Source: Heterodera schachtii
Taxonomy: Eukaryota; Nematoda; Chromadorea; Rhabditida; Heteroderidae
Direction of reading: 5' to 3'
Assembly: GCA_023374025.1 (NCBI GenBank)
Contig: SIJG01000003.1
Span: 1,766,416 to 1,830,415 of the forward strand
DNA: 64,000 nucleotides
Numbering within the stretch: the stretch's first letter is position 1; each line of letters opens with the position of its first letter. Below the pieces are notes generated by a model. That model was given only the letters and a program-made list of their open reading frames with translations. It made no database searches and was not told the origin of the DNA. The position numbers and the translations under genes were made by a program. Below, piece after piece: positions 12,678 through 24,600 of the stretch.

Positions 12678-15600
12678 CTACAACACATTAATTAGTAGTA
12701 ATTAATTGCTGCAATTAATTCCCAAAAAAAGAAAAAATTTTTTCTCCCCCATAATACTTTTTGCTGTGTTATTTAAAATTAGGCGCCGCAGGGGACATTA
12801 AAAAATAATATTGTAGCATTTTTTGGCTGAATTATTAATTTTGCACCCCCACTTTTCGCAAAAAAATTGTTCGGCCATAAAATTTGTGAAAAAATAAATC
12901 GTAAGTTCGAACCGTTGGGTTCCAAAATCCAAGGGATCCATGGCACCGATATTTTCCAATTAGTTTGTTCATTATTGTCCTTTTTCAAATTTGGCCCAAC
13001 AAATTGCTTGGCAAAACTCACTTCGGCCCCATTTTCATTTGCGGTGGTGACGGCGTGCCGCCGCCGGCGTTGCGCATGCCGCCGGCGCCGAGCTGGCGAA
13101 GCAACGGGTTGGTCTGCAACTGGGCAGGACGACGCACCGCGTTCAGCTCCTGGTAGGAGGGGGGCGGCGTTTGCATGGCACCGGAAAGGGAACAGTTGTT
13201 GTTGCCGATGGAGGAGGTCGGCGAGTGTTCCTGCTGGAAATACGGCTTTTGTATTTTACTTCTTTGACGGCACATTTTTTAAAAATTTTTAGAGAAATGC
13301 GGGTCCGGCACGGATATAAATTAATTTGAATTTTTATTCAATTTGCTATGAAAAGCGACCAAAATTTTCAAGCAAACATTTTTCTACTCTCAAAATTAGG
13401 CATATTTGAACCAATTATTGAAAATTTTAAGTGATCAGGAAGTGCAGCTAGGCCCGCCTGGGAAAATTTCGAAATTCTAACTGTTTTGTAAAAAAAAAAT
13501 TATATGAAAATTTCAAAAAGCACCCAATTCTTGATTATGTGCCCACCTTGACAAGGGACAACGACGGGTCGCCTCCGGCGCCAATTTCACACTTTGGCAT
13601 CAGCAGAACCGACGACGTTGTGGAGGAGCACGAGGCGGTGGAGGACGGCGCGGTGGAGCAGCCCATCTCCATTTTGAGCAGTCCGCCTGGAAGTGGGACA
13701 AACCCATACATTTTGTAAAACATTCCATTTTCCAGTAAATATATAATTAAATGCCAAATTTTTTGGGTTGTAGGGAAAAACGTCGATTACTCAAACCCAT
13801 ATAAAAAAAGGGCGTTACTCAAAATCCATTCAAACGGAAACTTTTTGACAAAAATTTTTTTCATAAGTTTAGTTAAAAATAATCAAATTTTTATTTCTTG
13901 ATATCATTCGATAGCTCTAAGTGTTCTCTATTAGCCTGGAAAATTTCAAAAAATTTCGCAAACTTTCAAAAAAAAATTATGGTCAGATGAACTCATATCA
14001 TAAAACCATGTTTTCGAAGCTTTTTTGATCATCATTTTTTGATAAATTAACAAAAAAAAATTTTTTTAATTTGGCAGGATAATAGAGAAATTTAGGGCTA
14101 TCGAATGATATCAATAATTAAAAACATGGTTGCTTTTTAGCAAAGTTATAAGCCAACAAAATTTATTTTGCTGGTTTTTGTTTGTGACGTCATAACTCCC
14201 ACACAACCGACCGTTGCAACTGCTCATCATCCTTCCGTTGCTGCTGCACTGCTCCACCGCCGTCGTCGTCGCCTCCAGTCGCATTTGGTCCGTCCGGTCG
14301 AGCAGTTCGCTGACCTGCGGGTTCATCACCGGCGGCGGTGCCGTGGCCGCTCCTGTCGTCGTCGTCGCCGTCGTTGTTGGAAGCACAACAGCTGAACAGC
14401 TCGGCACCGCTGCCGCCGTGTCGGCACCGTTTTGTTGCTGCTGCTGCTGTTGCTGCAGTTGGTCCATCCACAGGGGAAATTCCATGGACGACTCGTTGGG
14501 GGGCGACAGGCGCGAGCAGGACGCCGGCCCACCGACCACGGACAGTGTCGACTCGGCACGGGGCCTATATTCACAATAGCATGATGCATTATTATCAAAA
14601 CGTTTATAAAAAACGGGCATTTTTTTATTGAAAAATTTTATATGACGAGTACGGCGCAGCACTTTCCCCCTTCCCCAACCAAAAATTTTTGACTATTTTT
14701 TTAGTTTTCACAATTCCGCTTTCAATCAAAACAAACAGTTTTTAGGTTAGGAAACTAAAAGGAATAAAAAAAAAGTCCCCTTTTGCTGACCAAAGTTCTC
14801 AGTTCGGAATTTCGTCTCGAGAAAAGTCTCGGATTTTTATGGTGTTTGGCTTAGAGTCTCGAGAAATTTTCGGTCTCGAGGATATCATAATTTTTAATTT
14901 GATTATTTTAATCATTGAAAATTTAGCAATGTTTTCGTGGCCACCAGCCAGCCAGCCAAACCACACCTGAACGTGTCGAAGTTGGGCCCCCCGGTCGGTG
15001 CAGCAGCATTCAGCACCATGTGCTGCTGTTGTTGTTGCTGTTGCGGTTGCTCGTTGAGCTCGTCGTTGCCCGAGGGGAACATGGCGGCCGACTGAGCGCC
15101 GAGAATGGAGGCCATGGAGGCGGAACAGCCGCCGTTGCTGCCCTTCTGTTGGACGAGGGTTTCGACACGTTTGCGCGCACCACGCCGCTTCTTGTCAATG
15201 ACAGCCTGCGGAGGAGGAGAGGAGGAGGTGTAAATGGCAAATCAAATTATGGGTAATTAAAAGCAATTAACAAGTGTGGAAGGAAGTCAATTAAGCGACC
15301 GGGCGGGGTAATTAGTGAATGCTTATTTAAATGTTGCGAATTCGAGTGAACTCCTTCACAATGGCGAGACGAACCGACGACCCTTTTTTATTCGAGAAAC
15401 CCAAAACTAACAGTTTCAAATTAAAAAAAGAAAAAAAAAAATGAAAAATTGGCTAATTTTTTGAAATTTTCAACCATTTTTCAATAATAATTTTAATAGA
15501 AACATGTTTTAAAAAAAAAAAATTAATTAAAATATAATAAATTGCAGAAAATTTTTATTTTTTCTGAGGAATCACCGCCCGACTCTTATTAAATATTTTC

Positions 15601-18600
15601 AGTGGCTCTGATGCCCACCTTCGTGGCCGCCTCCATTGTGTTGGCCCTTCGGCGTGGGTTTCGGCCCGGCTTTGCGTCCGGGTTGATCACCCACCACGAG
15701 CTCTTCCCAGCCCCCTCGTTCTGAATGCGCATGAAGCGATTGTGCAGCGAAAGGTTGTGCCGAATGGAGTTCTGAAAGCAGTGAAATTTTTTTAAAATGA
15801 TGCTGCAAAACACAAACAACTTGAGTTGGAAGGCCTCGGGCCCGGGACCAAATAGTTTTAGAAGTCTCGTAATTTTTTTCACCGGGAATTCTTGACCCAT
15901 TTTATGACAGGTTTCCGGTCCCGAATCCCAGGCTTTCCTTAAATTCCTGGTCCCCCTTCCAATATTAGAAAAAAAAATTTATAAACCGAACTCTCATTCC
16001 ATTCCCGAGAAATAAAGGAGACCCCATTGAGTGAGACCTCATTTAAACAATAGTGTTAAAAAATTCCTCAATTTCTCAAAAATGTTTTTGGTTCATACTT
16101 ATGGGTCATTAAATACAAAGAAATCGAAAACCATCCAACTAAATCTTTAAGTGGAAGTAACGAAATCCTATACTTAATGATGACCATGGGTGAGTGGATA
16201 GAGAGCTTAAAGGGTTGTAAAGGATTGGGTTCTGAGATAAGCAATCAATCACTGTTTGGCAACTGCAATCGACGGAAAATAAAGGCAAGCCGGAGAAGTA
16301 GGGAGTCAATGGCAACTCGTACAATAACAAAATTTTTATAAAATAAATCCTAAGCCAAAGCCTAAAGCTTAGGCTTAAATCTAAGCCATTGTAGAAGTTG
16401 TTTTTGTACGAGTTGTCATGACACCGCAGCAGGGAGGGAGGGAGGGAGCGCAATTGGCATGAGATTAAGGGGACGCACGCACCACGCTTAGCCGCTTCGC
16501 CTTTACCTTCCACCCCTGCGCCTCTTCCTGGCTGGACCGGTGCGCAAAGTAGGGGATGTTGTCCGAGAACCACTGGTAAATCTCGCTGAGCTTCAGCCGT
16601 CCGTCAATGGCACAGCCAAGCGCGCGCGCGATCAAGTCCGAGTAGGACTCCTCGCCCCAGGGATTTGGCTTTTTGTGTGAGTGCTGCTGCGCTGCTTGAC
16701 CACCACTACCAACACCACCATCATCTGTAACACCGGTTGCTGCCGTTCCGCCGTCGGCGGTACGTCGACGGACTCGCTTCGGCTTCGGCCTGATTAGTGC
16801 CATAGAGGATGTGCCGAGTTGGGCGGTGGAGAATGACGATGACGCGGTGACACCGCAAGGACCACCGGAGGAGGACAGCAACAACGACTGTTGTACTGCT
16901 TGAGAATGATGCTGATGCCGTTGTTGTTGACCGTCGATGGACAGAGCGGAAAATGGTGAGTGATGTGATGAGGAAGTGCATGGTTGTTGTTGTTCGACAC
17001 CGGTCAGCAAAGAACAGGAGGAGGAAGAGCAAGCAGTACCCGCACCTCCACAGCCAATGATGCTGCTCAATGACGGAAATTTGGACGAAGTGGCGGATGT
17101 TGTTGCAGAATTAGGAGCATCCGAAAACAAATGGTGGTGGTGGAGGTGATGATGATTCGGTGGCGGAGGATGCAGGGAGGAAAGCTGCGGTTGTTGTGCT
17201 GCTGATACGGCTCCAAACTGTGGGACTGGCCATGTGTAGCAGCGCCCGCGGGGCTCCAACTCGCCCGGAAATGAGTCGATGTCGTCACCGTCCTCGTCTT
17301 CATCCTGCTCCTCCTCCTCTTCAGCGTCGTCATCTGCCGCCATGTGTGCCGTTGTAGCGGCCGAGTCGGCACCGTTGTTGTGGCGGTGTGCCAATGCCGT
17401 CGCCGCTCTGTTGCCACAAATGCGGGAGTCTTTTTCCTCATCGCCGACGACCATGCTCATGTTCGGGGGTTCCATGTCTTTTTCAGTGACGGAAAAAAGG
17501 TGTTGGTAAATGGGAGGACGATGATGCGATGATGAAATTGAAGATGATGATACAGCAGGAGTAGCAGTAGTTGTTGAGTGATGGAGGATGAAGCATTTAT
17601 AGAAAAACGGAATCTCGAGGGGGTGTGCCTCGGGGCTTTTTTGCTCGCTCTGTTTGGGGCCGACTTTGAATTTGTTTTTGTGCGTGGGTGGGGGGGAGGT
17701 TCAATTCAAATCCAGATCAGCTGCAATTTTATATGTATGCATTGAAACGGTACATACGCAAAAAAAAAAAAAAAAAAAAATTTAGAACAGAGAAATGGAC
17801 GATAACAAAACCACCACCACCACCAAAGACGGCGGCTGTTGGTGACAAAATTGGAGTAAAAAAGGAGGGGGTGGAGCACACACATACAACACACACACAC
17901 ACACACAGCACATCGACTTTCTTTTTGCTCACTGTTGCTGCTGGTGATGTGATATGATGGACCCCGAATTTTATGGAATTGGATGGGGGGGGGGGAGGTG
18001 GAAGAAAAGGTAAGTTGGGGGAAGAGGGGGGTTGTTGCTCAATAATATGAAAATGAATGAAAATGGACTGTTGGAGAGAGAGAGAGAGAGATGAGGGGGG
18101 ACCAATGGCGAATTGAAGAAAACCGGGGGGTGTATGAAATAGGGGGGGGGGGGGGAGGGCACTGCGGGGGCGAGGTAAAGTGAATAGGGGGGGGGGGGGG
18201 GGCACTGCGGGGGCGAGGTAAAGTGAATAGGGGGGGGGGGGGCAAAGGGGCATTCCCTCTCTCCTCCTCCTCCCCCCCCCCTCCCCCCCCCCATCGGTGA
18301 GAGTACAATTTTTGTTTCATTTTGTGTGTGCATTTGAGGGAATGAATTTGGGGAGAGGATGAAGTAAACAAGTGCAAAGAGTGAAAGCTGAAGGGGGGAG
18401 AGGGAGCAGTTGAACAAATTGAGCGTGTTTTGTTATGTATGAGAATGATGAAGCTTTTTTAAATGATTTTTGGGGGTAAAAGTGCAAATATTTCAGCGGC
18501 GATGTTTTTGAGAAATTCAAACATGGAAATTTTAATAATAATTTCAGAGAGAGATAGAGAGAGTTATCAGTTGGTCGAGATTGTTCTCGATCTTTCTTGA

Positions 18601-21600
18601 CAGGACGTACTTCGTACTTGGGTTATGGCATTGAAAAACATCGTTAAAAGACAATGTGTCACTGATCATTTCGAAAAGAGTTCTTTTTTTTGCGTCTTGG
18701 GCATCGTTCAAGATGTAAAATTTTATCGAGAAACTTCGGTCTCGAGCAAATACTCGAAGATTAAACTTTTGTGCCAGCGCTTCATTAGCCATTGATTGGG
18801 CCTTAGGCATGAAGCGATGGGGTAGGAACCATTAAGAGATAAATTAAAAATTGAAAAATGTGGACGGAAGCTTGTCCCCCTTTTTTTCTTATAATTAATT
18901 AATGAAAATGAGTGCAATCAATATTCATAAATCCCGTGATCCAATCAGCATATATATATTTGGGGATTTGTGACAGAATGGAGGGATGGATGAAACCGAA
19001 CGGAAAATGGAGGTAAAGCGGGGGGGGGGGGGGAGAGGGGACATTGGAATGGAAGAACGAACGCATGGAAAGAAACTTGGGAGGAAGCGAGCGATGATCG
19101 AAACGAGGCGGCGAGGATTTCAGCAGATAATAATGGGACGGAAGAGGACGACGACGACGAATGACCGCCCCGGGGAGGAAGGGAAGGTCATCGACGGGGC
19201 GATGAACGGGCGGACGCCGACTGACGAGAATGAAAGGTGGAGGGAGGGGAAGAGAGCGGAGGGAGTGCGGAATGCTGCTGCTTAACATTTTGGGAAGAAT
19301 GTGAGGCGGGAGGGAGGGGGGGGGGGGGGTGGACGTCGAATGGATGTGAAGGACACACACAAAAGCTGGGGGAGGGATGAAAGCGGAGAAGGGAAGGGAA
19401 AGGAAAGGTGGGTGAATGGGAGGGAGGGGAGGAAGGGATGTGACGGACGACGAGGACGGGAGACGGAGGAGGACGGCAAGGCAAATTGGTGATGGTGGTG
19501 CTACTGAATTGGTGGCTAGGGGAGGGGAGGGGGAAGGGAGTAAAAAGTGGGGATGGTGAGAGGAGAGAAAAGGGTTGGACGAAAGGGAATGGACATTTGG
19601 CGGACGACGAGCCGAGCGACAGAATGGGGAGGGAGGGAGGGATAGTCCGCCACGGCGGGGAGCAATGTGAAAGGATTGGGGGAGGGGAGGAGAAAGAGGG
19701 AGGATGAGGACACATAGGCAAAGGATGTTGGGGACAGCAACGGACGGAAGAGAAGAAAAAAGAGGGAGAAGAGAGGGGATCGATTGAAAAGTGACGAATG
19801 GGACAGAAGAGAGAAAAAAGAGTGGGGGGAGGGACAGATGGGGGCACAGTGGGAAATGGGGGGGGGGAAATTATGGGGACACAAAACGGTTGAGAAGGGG
19901 GGGGGGGAGAGATAGTAAGAGGACAAATGGAGAAAAGAGAAAGAAAGACAGGGATGGAAAGCATAAGGAAAGTGGGAGAAGAGAGAGTGAGAGAGAACAG
20001 TGTGTTGGAAGAGAGAAATAAAGACCGAGAGGGAAAAGAGAAGTGAATGGAAGGTGAAAAAAAGAAAGTGTACAAAGTAGAAGGAGGAAAAGGGAAAATG
20101 AAGATAAAAAAAGGAAGGAAAGGGTGGGACAAAAAGAAGAGAAAAAGCCGAGCTTAAAAAACAGTGGGGAAAGCGAAGTCCGAAGTGTAAGAGCAGCAGC
20201 AGCAGCAGTAAAGCGGTAGCAGCAGAAGTGGTAGAAGAGCAGAGGCAAAATGGTGCATATAAATCCAATCCATTCGTCCAAAAAGCAATCCCAATTCCCC
20301 CCCCCCCCCCCCGCTGATGTGCCCCCATTTTGATGATAATCCGCCGTTGTTGCCAACCCTCCTCCCTCGCGTTCCAATCCAACCAATTTCACACATTGTG
20401 TGCGCCTCGTTAATCATAGGGGCGCTTTGATGCTTTGTGGAAGGGCCCGGAGGGAAAAGTGGGGGAGGGAGGCGCAAAATGTGGAGGAGCATTTGGAGGA
20501 CAAATGGACGGAGGGGGGGGGGGGGGGGGGAGAACAAATGCCACAATTGTTGTCCAAGGGATTTTAAATTTTTTAATAGAATGTTGAGAACATTTTCAAA
20601 TTTTCAAAAAATGCAGAGAGGAGAGTATTCTTGGCATTCTGGTCAACATAAAACTCAAAAATTCGGTAAAATGTTAGAATTTTTTTGAACCTAATTCTCT
20701 TTTGGGGGTGTACAAGTGTGGTCAATTGCAAATTCTTAGTTAATTATTACAAATTCTCAAATTACAACCACCGAATGGCACTTTGCCATCCCTTCCCCCC
20801 CATTAAATTAATTCATTGTCTCTCCACCCGTTTCACTCACTTTCCATCCGGCACTGCTGTTCGAATCGCCCTTGTCCCTGAAGTAGGGCACATTCTGCAC
20901 CATCCATTCGTACACTTAAAAATTAAACATTTTGAAATTAATTCATTAAAAATAAATAAATTCAGAAATTTGGCCCCTATTTTTGAAAATTTCAATTTGT
21001 TTAAAAATATGTAGCTTTTTAAACAAATTCGTTAAAAATTTTCACCCGGCGGCGTTTATCAGCGCCACTCGACTCACTAATTTTCTTAAACCTCCCTAAA
21101 TTAATCTGCAAATTTATTAAAAATTGAAATTTTTGGCGCAAAATTTGTTCGTATATAAATGGCATATTAAAAGCGAAAAATACAATAGATGATAGATAAA
21201 TTTTTGTGCTTTTTATACGTTTTCAGTTCGAAAAATCTGCCCCTTTTTTGTGCCCCTTTTTTGAAGCTCATCAGCTAATTTTGACATCGCATGCCCTGCA
21301 AAGGGGTGGTAATTGATTTACTAAATGCCATTTCAATGCTAATTAATTTGCTTTAAAAAATGTCCCTTTCTCTCACCCTGGGAAAGGGTTAGCCGCTTCT
21401 CCGGCGAGTTGAGAATGGCCTGGGTGATCAGGTCCGCGTAGGACATGTTGCCCCACGCGTTGCGCCGCGTGGTCGCCTTTTTTGCCGCCGACGGGGGCGA
21501 GTCGCTGCGCGAGCACGAGTCGCCGATGGCCGAGTCAGGACGATGGGGGGACATTCTGAAGAGGGAGAGGGATTTAAGCGAGCTAAATGACCGAAAAGCC

Positions 21601-24600
21601 ATTAAATGCGGGATAGAAAAAGCGGCACAAAAGGGGTGTAAAATCAGTCAAAAAGACAAAGGCTGACACTTTGGTCCAAATTAATGTTGCAATTCCCAAC
21701 CAATCGGCAGGGACGGTCCCAGGATTTCGGCTTGGGGGGGGGGGTACCCTCCCCCCAGGGCGAAGACCTTTTTTTTTTTTTTTGCTTTTCACCCCACTTT
21801 TTTTTGCGGCGGTTTTTCCAATAAACTTTTAGGAACGGAGGGGGTCCGGCGGTGCCGACAGGCGCCGCCGGGAAAATTTTTGCATTTTTTAATGCGATTT
21901 GTTAACGAATTTTGTCCAAAAAAGTGATGAATTTTGTGATTTTGAGCCATTTTTAGGAAATTTTCATCAAAAAGTGTCGATTTTTTGAAAATTTAGTGAA
22001 TTTTTTTGGAAAATTTGGGTGAGAGGCTAGGTCTGGGGGGGTACCACCAAGGAAAATCTAAAATTTTCAGCAAAAATACTATTTTTTCATTAAAAATTTC
22101 GGGTTCGAGGGGCCTTGGGGGGGGTACTACCCCGCGTACCCCCCCCCCCCCCCCTGGGACCGTCCCTGCCAATCGGGCATGGCACTCCGTTCCCACCCCC
22201 CCCCCCGTATCGTTACCCCCACGAAATTTTTTAAAATTTCAAACAGAATTTTTTGAAAAAAGATTTCAAATAAGAAAATTTTTAAAAAAGTTAAAAAAAT
22301 TTTACGGTTTTTTGGATAAGATTTTTGAAAAAATTTAGAAACTCATCGTAAATTTTTTGGAAAATCTCAAATTTTTTTTTCTTGTAATTTTCTATAAAAA
22401 AATTTATAAGTTTTTTTGTCGGGCATTAACCCCACAAAAAGCAATTGAAAACAAAAATATTTTTTACTTCCACTTTTTTTAATTTTAAGGAGTGCCGCGT
22501 GAATGAATGAATGAATGAATTGGGCTAAGCTTTAGTGAATCGAAAATTATGTTTTGTGTCATATTATGAGTGAAATAAAGAAAAGTGCATTTGAAATTGG
22601 GAATCACTCAAATAAATTTTAAGCTCTCCAGATTAGCTACCATCGCTTCTTCCCCTTTGATCAATTGCAAATCTCTCCTCCTCCTTCCTTAAGCCGCTTT
22701 CTAAAAGCCTTCCCATTTAACGTATTGTGTCACTGTTTTTAACACAACAATTGCAGGAACGGTCCAGGCGGTGGGGGGGGGGGGGAAGCGGGGGACGTAC
22801 CCCGCTTCCGTCCCAAATTTTTAAGGAAAAAAATAGTATTTTGCTGAAATTTTCGATTTTCATTGTTGGCACCCCCTCCAAAACCTATCCACACCCAAAA
22901 TTTTCCTAAAAATTTCGCTAAATTTTCCCGAAAATCTACATTAGCAATTTTGGAAAAAGCGCGCCGAAAATAATGTGAAAAAAAGTCGTCGTCCAGTTAG
23001 TCTCTGCACGTTTTTGGCAAAAAATGCCCGACAAAAATGCATTAATTAGATACGGCGAAACATACCCATCGGTCTCGAGTGTTTTCGGCCCGAGAAAATC
23101 TCGGCTTTTCGGGTCTCGGTTCAAATGTCCCCGCCCCCCCCCAAAAAAAAGTGCGAATCACGACATATGGCACATACTCGTCAAGGAAGTCGTCATGGAA
23201 CAGTATGTCCATGCCACCGCTGCCCGGACTCTCCGGCTCGCCACCGCCGCTGTCACCAACAAAGTAATGCTGCTGCTGCCCGCCACCGCCCACCATGGAC
23301 GAAGATGCCGCGGTCATTGTGGTTGCGGTCGCTGACGTAGCGATGCCGCCTCCGCCCCCGGCACCGTTCGCATTCGTCGTTGTGTTAGTGGTGGTGGTAC
23401 TGCTGCTACTGCTCGGCCGACGAGCACGGCGAATGCCTGCTGGCCACGGCCATGCCACCACCTCCGCTCGTCATTTGTTGTTGCTGCTGTGCCGTGCCGC
23501 CCCTCCCGACGACCATGCCGCACATGTTGTCGTGATGTTGCTGGTGCTATCATCAGCAACTGCTGGTGGTGGTGTTGTTGACTGTGTTGTCATTGTACTG
23601 CCACCATCCGCCATCATTGCCGCTGCAACACAACATCCATCGGTGGCATCGCCGACCACAATGCCGTCATCCATCGGCATCTCATCGTCATCATAAGTGC
23701 TGAAACAGGGGTGAGAAATTATTTTTAAGAAATTGTAAAATTTTTAAAAAATCTGTGCCCGTCAGTGGCGGACAGAAAGTACCGACATGGAAATTTTTTT
23801 TGCCAAATGGATAAATTAATATGAAAAATATTGCCACACCCTTAATTTAAAAATTCGAAAAAAAATTTTTTGTCAGTCAATTTTTCTGAGAAAAAAAACA
23901 TTTTGTGTTATTGTAAATTAGAAAAATATTTTAATTGCTTTTTCTCTGACAAAAAATTTTTGGTCTATATTTTTCTTTCTCTCTCTCTCTCTTTGGCACT
24001 GATTGCGTAGTTCTGGCACACTTAAAATGGCCAATCAATCAATCAATCAATTATGCAATGGTTAGGTATATATATTATATGGCAAATCAGAGACTCTGTC
24101 CGCAAATGGCTTCGGTTTATATTGATTGGGTCGATCGACCCATGTATTCAATCAATAGTGGAAAAATGCTTTACCCAAGCGCCAAAAGTGATCAGCAGAA
24201 TTGACTGATAAATTCCGAGAAGCATTGATTAAAAATTCGGCAAAAATTTCCGGGGAACTTCAAGTGTTGATTAAAACAAAGAATGCATGCCTTTCCTCCT
24301 CCGGGATTCGGTCATGGATCAGTGGCGACGTCTGCGAATTGCCGGCCCCGTCGCGCCGCAGGGGCCAAGTGTTGCAACGGTCGCGGGGCAACTTCAGTGG
24401 GAGAGGGCCAATTAATTAATGAATTAATTAATTAATATGCGTAAGGGTGGAATGAATTCATTCGATTTGTCGGTTTCTGGGTTTTTCTCTCAAAAGGAAA
24501 AAAGAGAAACCTCTTTGAAATTTTGCGAAAAATTTTATAACAATTTTTTATAAAAATTTCTTCGCCTAAAAAATATAATCGAAAAAAACAATAAATTTTA

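Noticed and set aside
19188..20382. Minus-strand frames of up to 314 codons rich in Pro/Ser/Phe
   Set aside because: They arise from a purine-rich strand; composition is only Ser/Pro/Phe/Leu, with overlapping frames open on all phases and no domain.
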